From Pantoea cypripedii (GTDB taxonomy: Bacteria > Pseudomonadota > Gammaproteobacteria > Enterobacterales > Enterobacteriaceae), in NCBI RefSeq assembly GCF_011395035.1, contig NZ_CP024768.1, positions 4,290,893 through 4,354,892 of the forward strand: DNA of 64,000 nt, written 5' to 3'. Positions 8,611 through 15,576 of the stretch are shown piece after piece. How positions within the stretch are numbered: the first letter of the stretch is position 1; every line of letters starts with the position of its first letter. Below the pieces are notes generated by a model that was not told where the DNA came from, did not search any database, and saw only the letters and a program-made list of their open reading frames with translations. The position numbers were made by a program, and so were the translations under genes.

Positions 8611-8727
8611 CGTCATACTTCAAGCTGCAGATTCGTTGGCGGCGTTCATTCACCCCGGTCGCTTACTACAGTAAGCTCCGGGGGATTCATTCTCTTGCCG
8701 CCTTCCTGCAACTCGAATTATTTAGGG
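8611..8727. repeat. Long imperfect hairpin repeat between yidC and mnmE
   Basis: About 117 bp of nested inverted repeat. The outer arms are TTCAAGCTGCAG and CTGCAACTCGAA, the middle arms GGCGGC and GCCGCC, and the inner arms CACCCCGG and CCGGGGG. The core is TCGCTTACTACAGTAAGCTC. A related element with core TCACATACTTTAGTATGCTC lies at 14305-14420. The arrangement looks like a non-coding miniature repeat of enterobacteria. Confidence 0.8.
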
Positions 8728-8733
8728 TAATAA

Positions 8734-8766
8734 TCAAAAAAACAGGGCGACATAAATGCCGCCCCG
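8734..8766 (-). terminator. Terminator of the rpmH-rnpA-yidD-yidC unit
   Basis: On the minus strand, a GGGCGGCA/TGTCGCCC stem with a TTTA loop is followed by seven T residues. It is 33 bp downstream of the yidC stop. Confidence 0.8.
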
Positions 8767-8798
8767 ATGTTTACGTCCTTGCTCTCAGGAGCTGGGCG

Positions 8799-10445
8799 TT
8801 ACGCTTTCTTCTTGTCGCGGCTATGCAGACCACGTTTTTCCAGGCCGCGATAAATCAGCTGCTGCTGGAGGATGGTCACCAGGTTGCTGACGATGTAGTA
8901 CAGCACCAGACCTGACGGGAACCACAGGAAGAACACGGTAAAAATAACCGGCATGTAAGTCATGATCTTCTGTTGCATCGGATCGGTCACGGTGGTCGGT
9001 GACATCTTCTGAATGAAGAACATGGTGATACCCATGATAACCGGCAGGATGTAGTACGGGTCCTGCGCGGACAAGTCATGAATCCACAGAATAAACGGCG
9101 CGTGACGCAGTTCAACCGAGCCAGACAGCATGTAGTACAGGGCAAGGAAGATTGGCATCTGAATCACCAGCGGCAGACAGCCGCCGAGCGGGTTCACTTT
9201 CTCCGCTTTGTACAGCGCCATCATCTCCTGGCTCATCTTCTGCTTATCATCGCCCAGACGCTCACGCATCGCCTGAATCTTCGGCTGCAGCATGCGCATC
9301 TTCGCCATCGAAGTGTACTGCGCTTTGGTCAGCGGGTACATGATGCCACGAACGATGAAGGTGATAACGATGATGGAGAAGCCCCAGTTACCGATAAAGC
9401 TGTGGATGAACTTCAGCAGTTTGAACAGCGGCTGCGAAATGAACCACAACCAACCGTAATCCACGGTCAGATCCAGGTGAGGCGCGATAGCCGCCATCTG
9501 GTCCTGAATTTCCGGGCCAACCCACAGCGTCGCGCCAAGATTCTGCTGCGCGCCAGGTGCAACGGTTACCGGTGCTGATTTATAACCGATTGCGGCAACG
9601 CCGTTACCCAGGTTGCTGGTGTACAGGGTGTTGGTGCCTTCGGTACGCGGTACCCATGCAGTCGCAAAGTACTGTTGCAGCATCGCCACCCAGCCATTGC
9701 TGGTGGTGGTGTTCAGGTTCTCATTATCCGCGATGGTGTCGAATTTATATTTTTCGTATTTCGCATCGCTGGTTGAGTACGCTGCACCACGGAAGGTATG
9801 CAGAGCAAAGTTGTTGCTGCCGGTATCGCGGTGCTTCGGCACGTCGATGGTCTGTTTCAGCTGACCAAACATCGCCACTTCCAGCGGTTGTTCGCTGGTG
9901 TTGTTGATGTTGTAGTCAACATTCACGGCAAATTCACCGCGTTTGAACACGAAGGTTTTGGTGTAAACCACACCGTTTTCGCCAGTCCAGGTGAGCGGTA
10001 CGCGCAGCTCAGTCTGGCCTTCCGCCATCTCGAAGTGATCCTGAGTGGTGGTGAAAAGCGGACGCGCGCCATTGTTCGGATTATCCGGACCGTTACGGCC
10101 GGTTAAGCCGCTCTGCGCCTGATAGATGAACGCTGGGGTGGTTTCAAGCAGCTGGAACGGTGCATCCGAACCCAGTTTGTCCGGGTAAGTCAGCAGTGAA
10201 GCCTGCTCGATGTCGCCACCGCGGGTGTTGATGTTCAATGACAGGACATCGGTCTTAACGGTGATCGTTTTGCCCTGGCCGCTGCCGGGAACGCCGGAAG
10301 AGGCGGCATCACCCGCTGTGCTGTTGGTGGTCTGCGTGGTCTGGGTTTGCTGTGGCTGCGGAGCGTGGTCCGTCTGCCAGGCTTGCCAGATCATAAAAGA
10401 CACGAACAGAAAAGCGATGAGAAAGAGATTGCGTTGCGAATCCAT
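8799..10445 (-). CDS. yidC: Membrane protein insertase YidC
   Basis: YidC inserts and folds inner-membrane proteins, alone or with SecYEG. The 548-residue length equals that of E. coli YidC. An N-terminal membrane anchor (RNLFLIAFLFVSFMIWQAW) is followed by a large periplasmic domain to about residue 335, then the conserved five-helix core. The essential arginine is in ITFIVRGIMYPLTKAQY, near residue 365. The C terminus is basic (RGLEKRGLHSRDKKKA), as usual for ribosome contact. The gene is 2 bp after yidD in the rpmH operon. Confidence 0.98.
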   Translation of the reverse strand: MDSQRNLFLIAFLFVSFMIWQAWQTDHAPQPQQTQTTQTTNSTAGDAASSGVPGSGQGKTITVKTDVLSLNINTRGGDIEQASLLTYPDKLGSDAPFQLLETTPAFIYQAQSGLTGRNGPDNPNNGARPLFTTTQDHFEMAEGQTELRVPLTWTGENGVVYTKTFVFKRGEFAVNVDYNINNTSEQPLEVAMFGQLKQTIDVPKHRDTGSNNFALHTFRGAAYSTSDAKYEKYKFDTIADNENLNTTTSNGWVAMLQQYFATAWVPRTEGTNTLYTSNLGNGVAAIGYKSAPVTVAPGAQQNLGATLWVGPEIQDQMAAIAPHLDLTVDYGWLWFISQPLFKLLKFIHSFIGNWGFSIIVITFIVRGIMYPLTKAQYTSMAKMRMLQPKIQAMRERLGDDKQKMSQEMMALYKAEKVNPLGGCLPLVIQMPIFLALYYMLSGSVELRHAPFILWIHDLSAQDPYYILPVIMGITMFFIQKMSPTTVTDPMQQKIMTYMPVIFTVFFLWFPSGLVLYYIVSNLVTILQQQLIYRGLEKRGLHSRDKKKA

Positions 10446-10447
10446 CG

Positions 10448-10705
10448 TTAATGTTCTCTGGTATCAAAGGTTTTTGGCGGCACAGGATCGTCGCCACCCG
10501 GGTTCAAAGGGTGGCATTTTAATACGCGTTTAATCGTCAACCAACTACCTTTTATGACGCCAAAGCGACGCAGTGCCTCAATTCCATACTGCGAGCATGA
10601 GGGATTGAACCGGCAATGAGGTCCCAGCAGTGGGCTGATGGCGCGTTGATACACGCGTATCAGGGCGATCAGGAGCCGCGAGCCAGGCGACAGTGACGAC
10701 GCCAT
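10448..10705 (-). CDS. yidD: Membrane protein insertion efficiency factor YidD
   Basis: YidD is a small membrane-associated protein that aids YidC-dependent insertion. The 85-residue protein contains the family core ISPLLGPHCRFNPSCSQYG with its three cysteines, followed by GSWLTIKRVLKCHPLNPGG. It overlaps rnpA by 37 bp in another frame and ends 2 bp before yidC, a compact arrangement conserved in enterobacteria. Confidence 0.96.
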   Translation of the reverse strand: MASSLSPGSRLLIALIRVYQRAISPLLGPHCRFNPSCSQYGIEALRRFGVIKGSWLTIKRVLKCHPLNPGGDDPVPPKTFDTREH

Positions 10706-11028
10706 AATTTCTCCAACGCTTCCGCCAGCGCACGATTATCCAGGTCAGCAACCCCTTTTTTAGCCACGACCACAAAATCCATCGCAGGCAGTTCATGCTG
10801 GCGCAGACGAAAGCTTTCCCGGGTCAATCGCTTGATCCGGTTACGTTCATGGGCGCGTTTTACATGCTTTTTGGCGACGGTGAGACCGATGCGGGGATGC
10901 CCCAGCGAATTAAGGCGGCCGAGGATGGTGATTTGCGGCGTGCCAGCCCTTTGTGGCTGCTGGAAGACGAAAGTGAAATGAGTGGGAGTTAACAAACGTA
11001 ACTCCCTGGGAAATGCGAGCTTAACCAC
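10669..11028 (-). CDS. rnpA: Ribonuclease P protein component
   Basis: This is the basic protein subunit of RNase P, which pairs with the M1 RNA to mature the 5' ends of tRNAs. The 119-residue product carries the RNR signature in KKHVKRAHERNRIKRLTRE and the N-terminal FPRELRLLTPTHFTFVF that lines the leader-binding cleft. It starts with GTG at 11028, as is usual for rnpA, 15 bp after rpmH. It is cotranscribed with rpmH and overlaps yidD at its 3' end. Confidence 0.97.
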   Translation of the reverse strand: MVKLAFPRELRLLTPTHFTFVFQQPQRAGTPQITILGRLNSLGHPRIGLTVAKKHVKRAHERNRIKRLTRESFRLRQHELPAMDFVVVAKKGVADLDNRALAEALEKLWRRHCRLARGS

Positions 11029-11043
11029 GAGGGTTAGCTTTTA

Positions 11044-11184
11044 TTACTTAGAAACGGTCAGACGAGAACGGCCTTTAGCACGACGACGTGCCAGAACCTG
11101 ACGACCATTTTTTGTAGCCATACGTGCACGGAAGCCGTGAGAACGGTTGCGCTTCAGTACGGACGGTTGAAAAGTGCGTTTCAT
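11044..11184 (-). CDS. rpmH: 50S ribosomal protein L34
   Basis: This 46-residue, strongly basic ribosomal protein starts MKRTFQPSVLKRNRSHGF and ends RSRLTVSK, which is diagnostic for L34. It is the first gene of the rpmH-rnpA-yidD-yidC unit and is divergent from dnaA. A near-consensus promoter lies about 100 bp upstream on the same strand. Confidence 0.98.
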   Translation of the reverse strand: MKRTFQPSVLKRNRSHGFRARMATKNGRQVLARRRAKGRSRLTVSK

Positions 11185-11282
11185 GGCGGTTTCTACCTAA
11201 ACTTGAAAATTTTCACTGGGTGACGCGTATTCGGGCCAGTAAAACGACCGACGCCTCAATGTGTCTTTAATAAAGAGGCGGG

Positions 11283-11311
11283 ATTGTAATAATTGTACAG
11301 TCCAGAGTCAA
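11283..11311 (-). promoter_or_regulatory. Strong sigma-70 promoter of rpmH
   Basis: On the minus strand, TTGACT (11311-11306) and TACAAT (11288-11283) are separated by exactly 17 bp. This is close to consensus and fits a highly expressed ribosomal protein gene. Confidence 0.85.
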
Positions 11312-11571
11312 TTTACTTCGCTGGTCGCGGTACCAGGAAAACCCGGATACAGCCCGCTGTTTCCGGGCATTGGGCTAAACGCGACAACGCCGGGGTGGAG
11401 AATTATACGGGCTATACGGCAAAGCGCAAGGATCGCGCAGGATCTTCTTGCGATCGGTAAGTGGATTTTTTGCACAGAAAACGAGACGCCGCCAGAAAAT
11501 TTGCAGCTTTCATCCGGATCCCCGCTCGCTTTTCCGCCAGAAGGCGTAAACTCTTTAGCGCGCCAGTACCC

Positions 11572-11580
11572 TGTGGATAA
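11572..11580. promoter_or_regulatory. DnaA box in the dnaA promoter region
   Basis: TGTGGATAA is the exact complement of the consensus DnaA box TTATCCACA. It lies about 210 bp upstream of dnaA, where E. coli has its autoregulatory box. GATC sites nearby (11430, 11453, 11585, 11609 and others) could give Dam-dependent control. The whole 11185-11787 interval is non-coding apart from this box and the rpmH promoter. Confidence 0.85.
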
Positions 11581-11787
11581 ATTGGATCAAAACTGTGTAG
11601 AAAGGGAAGATCTCTGTGCCGCTTTGCGCTATGATCCGCCCTTCCGCTGACGATCCGCACTGCGATCGACGGGGAGACTACCGCGGATAGCGGTCGCGGG
11701 CGCTTTCTGATCGCCTGTGTCAAAAAACGAACGTTTCTTTTATTAGCGCCTAAAATTCTTATCGATTTTGTACGAGTGGAGTCCGCC

Positions 11788-13188
11788 GTGTCACTTACGC
11801 TTTGGCAACAGTGTCTTGCCCGTTTGCAGGATGAGCTTCCTGCCACCGAATTCAGCATGTGGATTCGTCCGCTGCAGGCTGAATTAAACGACAATACGCT
11901 GGCCTTGTATGCACCAAATCGGTTTGTACTCGACTGGGTTCGGGATAAATATCTCAACAGTATCAATGGGCTGCTGAATGAATTCTGCGGAGCGGATGTG
12001 CCGTTGCTGCGTTTTGAGGTGGGTACGCGTCCGGTCGCGCAGGTCGCGACCAGCCAGCCTGCGATGGCCAGCGTCAGCGCGCCGGCTCCGGCACAAAACC
12101 GTCCGGCTCCGGCGCAAACCCTGCGTCCCAGCTGGGATTCGGTGCCTGCTCCGGCCGATGTGACTTACCGTTCCAACGTGAATAACCGCCATAACTTTGA
12201 CAACTTTGTCGAAGGTAAATCTAACCAGCTGGCGCGCGCGGCGGCACGTCAGGTGGCAGACAATCCGGGTGGTGCTTACAATCCGCTGTTCCTTTATGGT
12301 GGCACCGGTCTGGGCAAAACCCACCTGTTACACGCGGTCGGCAATGGCATCATGGCGCGTAAGCCCAATGCCAAAGTGGTCTATATGCATTCCGAGCGTT
12401 TTGTGCAGGATATGGTGAAAGCCCTGCAAAACAACGCCATTGAAGAGTTCAAACGCTATTACCGTTCCGTCGATGCCCTGCTGATCGATGATATCCAGTT
12501 CTTTGCCAATAAAGAGCGCTCGCAGGAGGAGTTTTTCCACACCTTCAATGCGCTGCTGGAAGGTAATCAACAGATCATCCTGACCTCGGATCGCTATCCG
12601 AAAGAGATCAACGGGGTAGAGGATCGTCTCAAGTCACGCTTTGGCTGGGGACTGACGGTGGCGATCGAGCCGCCGGAGCTGGAAACGCGTGTAGCCATCC
12701 TGATGAAGAAAGCCGATGAAAACGACATCCGCCTGCCGGGTGAAGTGGCGTTCTTTATTGCCAAGCGTCTGCGTTCCAACGTTCGTGAGCTGGAAGGCGC
12801 GCTGAACCGCGTGATTGCCAACGCCAACTTTACCGGTCGCGCCATTACCATCGACTTCGTTCGCGAAGCGCTGCGCGATCTGCTGGCGTTGCAGGAAAAG
12901 CTGGTCACCATCGACAATATTCAGAAGACGGTGGCGGAGTACTACAAAATTAAAGTGGCTGATCTGCTTTCCAAGCGCCGTTCGCGCTCGGTAGCGCGTC
13001 CGCGCCAGATGGCGATGGCGATGGCGAAAGAGCTGACCAACCATAGCCTGCCGGAAATTGGTGATGCGTTTGGTGGCCGTGACCATACCACCGTGCTACA
13101 CGCCTGCCGTAAAATCGAGCAGTTGCGTGAAGAGAGCCACGACATCAAAGAAGATTTCTCTAACCTCATTCGAACTTTATCTTCCTGA
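11788..13188 (+). CDS. dnaA: Chromosomal replication initiator DnaA
   Basis: DnaA is the AAA+ ATPase that binds DnaA boxes and opens oriC. The 466-residue protein has the N-terminal DnaB-interaction domain (LTLWQQCLARLQDELP), a proline-rich linker at about 85-130, Walker A GGTGLGKTH near residue 172, Walker B LLIDDIQFF, and the DNA-binding signature GGRDHTTVLHACRKIE near the C terminus. I chose the GTG at 11788 by agreement with the enterobacterial start (GTG, then Ser-Leu); a GTG four codons earlier also exists. It heads the dnaA-dnaN-recF-gyrB series. Confidence 0.98.
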   Translation: MSLTLWQQCLARLQDELPATEFSMWIRPLQAELNDNTLALYAPNRFVLDWVRDKYLNSINGLLNEFCGADVPLLRFEVGTRPVAQVATSQPAMASVSAPAPAQNRPAPAQTLRPSWDSVPAPADVTYRSNVNNRHNFDNFVEGKSNQLARAAARQVADNPGGAYNPLFLYGGTGLGKTHLLHAVGNGIMARKPNAKVVYMHSERFVQDMVKALQNNAIEEFKRYYRSVDALLIDDIQFFANKERSQEEFFHTFNALLEGNQQIILTSDRYPKEINGVEDRLKSRFGWGLTVAIEPPELETRVAILMKKADENDIRLPGEVAFFIAKRLRSNVRELEGALNRVIANANFTGRAITIDFVREALRDLLALQEKLVTIDNIQKTVAEYYKIKVADLLSKRRSRSVARPRQMAMAMAKELTNHSLPEIGDAFGGRDHTTVLHACRKIEQLREESHDIKEDFSNLIRTLSS

Positions 13189-13192
13189 CGCT

Positions 13193-14293
13193 ATGAAATT
13201 TATTGTTGAACGTGAGCAGTTGCTGAAACCGCTGCAACAGGTCAGCGGCCCGCTCGGTGGGCGTCCGACGCTGCCGATCCTCGGAAATTTACTGCTGCAG
13301 GTCAATGACGGCACTTTGTTGCTGACCGGCACCGATCTGGAAATGGAGATGGTGGCACGCGTTACGTTAACGCAGCCGCATGAACCCGGCGCAACCACCG
13401 TTCCGGCGCGCAAATTCCTCGATATTTGCCGTGGATTACCGGATGGCGCTGAAATCAGCCTGACCCTGGAAGGCGACAGAATGCTGGTGCGTTCTGGGCG
13501 TAGCCGTTTTTCGCTTTCCACGCTGCCTGCCAGTGACTTCCCGAATCTGGATGACTGGCAGAGCGAGGTGGAGTTCACCTTGCCACAGGCCACGCTGAAA
13601 CGCCTGATTGAAGCGACACAGTTTTCGATGGCGCATCAGGATGTGCGTTACTACCTCAACGGCATGTTGTTCGAAACCGAAGGGGAAGAACTGCGTACCG
13701 TGGCGACCGACGGCCACCGTCTGGCGGTTTGCTCGATGCCGATAGGCCAGGCGTTGCCTGACCATTCGGTGATCGTACCGCGTAAAGGGGTGATTGAGCT
13801 GGTTCGCCTGCTCGACGGCGGCGAAACTCCGTTGCAGGTACAGATTGGCAGCAGCAATATCCGTGCGCATGTCGGCGACTTTATCTTTACATCGAAGCTG
13901 GTTGATGGCCGTTTCCCGGATTATCGCCGCGTATTGCCGAAGAATCCTGACAAAGCGCTGGAAGCCGGTTGCGATCTCCTGAAGCAGGCGTTTGCCCGTG
14001 CGGCAATCCTGTCAAACGAGAAGTTCCGCGGTGTTCGTATCTATATCACCGAAAATCAGCTGAAGATCACCGCCAATAACCCGGAACAGGAAGAGGCGGA
14101 AGAGATGCTGGATGTCAGCTACAACGGCAGCGAACTGGAGATCGGTTTCAACGTCAGTTACGTGCTGGATGTGCTGAATGCGCTGAAGTGCGAAAACGTC
14201 CGCCTGTTGCTGACCGATTCCGTCTCCAGCGTACAAATTGAAGATGTCGCCAGTCCAGCAGCGGCCTACGTCGTCATGCCAATGAGGTTGTAG
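13193..14293 (+). CDS. dnaN: DNA polymerase III beta sliding clamp
   Basis: This is the ring-shaped processivity clamp of DNA polymerase III. The 366-residue length is exact for the family. It begins MKFIVEREQLLKPLQQV and ends AAYVVMPMRL, the standard C terminus that contributes to the hydrophobic protein-binding pocket. The ATG at 13193 lies 4 bp after the dnaA stop, so the two are cotranscribed. In E. coli recF follows at once, but here 180 bp with a long hairpin repeat intervene. Confidence 0.98.
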   Translation: MKFIVEREQLLKPLQQVSGPLGGRPTLPILGNLLLQVNDGTLLLTGTDLEMEMVARVTLTQPHEPGATTVPARKFLDICRGLPDGAEISLTLEGDRMLVRSGRSRFSLSTLPASDFPNLDDWQSEVEFTLPQATLKRLIEATQFSMAHQDVRYYLNGMLFETEGEELRTVATDGHRLAVCSMPIGQALPDHSVIVPRKGVIELVRLLDGGETPLQVQIGSSNIRAHVGDFIFTSKLVDGRFPDYRRVLPKNPDKALEAGCDLLKQAFARAAILSNEKFRGVRIYITENQLKITANNPEQEEAEEMLDVSYNGSELEIGFNVSYVLDVLNALKCENVRLLLTDSVSSVQIEDVASPAAAYVVMPMRL

Positions 14294-14304
14294 ACAATAT
14301 CGGC

Positions 14305-14420
14305 CTGGCTTACTTGCCATTCTGGTCCCGGGCAGTGCTCGTCCCTGGTCACATACTTTAGTATGCTCCCAGGGCCTGCGCGCTGGCCGTAACCAGACTG
14401 ACTGCGACGCCGACGGCCTG
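14305..14420. repeat. Hairpin repeat inserted between dnaN and recF
   Basis: A long imperfect inverted repeat has inner arms TCCCTGG / CCAGGGC around ATACTTTAGTAT. Further out, CAGTGC pairs with GCGCTG and TCTGGT with ACCAGA. Its core TCACATACTTTAGTATGCTC matches the core of the element at 8611-8727. It fills most of the 180-bp dnaN–recF gap. Confidence 0.75.
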
Positions 14421-14473
14421 GTAAAGCAAAGTTAGCTAAACCCTCTTCTTGTCCTTCAAAGCTGGATTGATTG

Positions 14474-15559
14474 ATGGCTTTAACCCGCCTCCTGATTAAA
14501 GATTTTCGCAACATTGAGCAGGCCGATCTGACCTTAGCGCCAGGATTTAACTTCCTCGTCGGTGCCAACGGCAGTGGCAAAACCAGCGTGCTGGAGGCCA
14601 TTTATACCCTGGGCCATGGTCGTGCTTTTCGCAGCCTGCAAGCCGGACGGGTGATTCGTCACGATCAGGACGCCTTTGTGCTGCATGGCCGTATCGAGGG
14701 CAGCGAACGTGAACTGGCGGTGGGACTGACGAAGAATCGCGCCGGGGAAAGCAAGGTGCGCATTGATGGCAGCGACGGCCATAAAGTGGCCGAACTGGCG
14801 CAATTGCTGCCGATGCAGTTAATCACCCCGGAGGGGTTTACTTTGCTCAACGGCGGCCCCAAATACCGTAGAGCCTATATCGACTGGGGCTGTTTTCATG
14901 CTGCCCCCGGTTTTTTCAATGCCTGGAGCAATCTGCGCCGTTTGCTCAAGCAGCGTAACGCCGCACTGCGTCAGGTCACGCGTTACAGCCAGATCCGCCC
15001 GTGGGATCAGGAACTGGTGCCGCTGGCGGAGCAAATCAGCGCCTGGCGCGCTGAATACAGCTCAGCGATCTCCAGTGAAATCACCGCCACCTGCGCCCAG
15101 TTTTTGCCGGAATTTGAACTGGCGTTTTCCTTCCAGCGTGGCTGGGACAAGGAAAGCGACTACGGCGAATTGCTGGAACGCAATTTCGAGCGCGATCGCG
15201 CGCTGACATACACCGCCAGCGGCCCGCACAAAGCGGATTTCCGCATTCGTGCCGAAGGGACGCCGGTGGAAGATTTACTCTCACGCGGCCAGTTAAAACT
15301 GCTGATGTGTGCGCTGCGCCTGGCGCAGGGGGAATACCTGACGCGCAGTAGCGGACGTCGTTGCCTGTACCTGATTGATGACTTTGCTTCAGAGCTGGAT
15401 GACGTGCGTCGCCGCCTGTTAGCGGAGCGTTTAAAAGCCACTCAGGCTCAGGTCTTCGTCAGTGCCATTGGTGTCGAGCATGTAATCGACATGAGTGACG
15501 AAAAGGGCAAGATGTTCCGCGTGGAACAGGGTAAAATAGCAGTTCAACCTGAAGATTAA
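14474..15559 (+). CDS. recF: DNA replication and repair protein RecF
   Basis: RecF is an SMC-like ATPase that, with RecO and RecR, loads RecA at gaps. The 361-residue protein has Walker A GANGSGKTSVLEA near residue 30, the ABC-type signature LLSRGQLKLLMCALRLAQG, and Walker B YLIDDFASELD. The ATG at 14474 begins MALTRLLIKDFRNIEQADL, aligned with E. coli RecF; an overlapping TTG lies one codon earlier. gyrB follows after 17 bp. Confidence 0.97.
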   Translation: MALTRLLIKDFRNIEQADLTLAPGFNFLVGANGSGKTSVLEAIYTLGHGRAFRSLQAGRVIRHDQDAFVLHGRIEGSERELAVGLTKNRAGESKVRIDGSDGHKVAELAQLLPMQLITPEGFTLLNGGPKYRRAYIDWGCFHAAPGFFNAWSNLRRLLKQRNAALRQVTRYSQIRPWDQELVPLAEQISAWRAEYSSAISSEITATCAQFLPEFELAFSFQRGWDKESDYGELLERNFERDRALTYTASGPHKADFRIRAEGTPVEDLLSRGQLKLLMCALRLAQGEYLTRSSGRRCLYLIDDFASELDDVRRRLLAERLKATQAQVFVSAIGVEHVIDMSDEKGKMFRVEQGKIAVQPED

Positions 15560-15576
15560 ATGAGCGAGAAACGTTG

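Noticed and set aside
11261..11650. A 129-codon open frame in the rpmH–dnaA intergenic region
   Set aside because: It covers the rpmH promoter and the DnaA box, has no ribosome site or family resemblance, and this region is regulatory in enterobacteria.
11185..11787. Chromosomal origin oriC next to dnaA
   Set aside because: Only one clear DnaA box is present. Enterobacterial oriC lies near mnmG/mioC, away from dnaA, so this is the dnaA promoter region.
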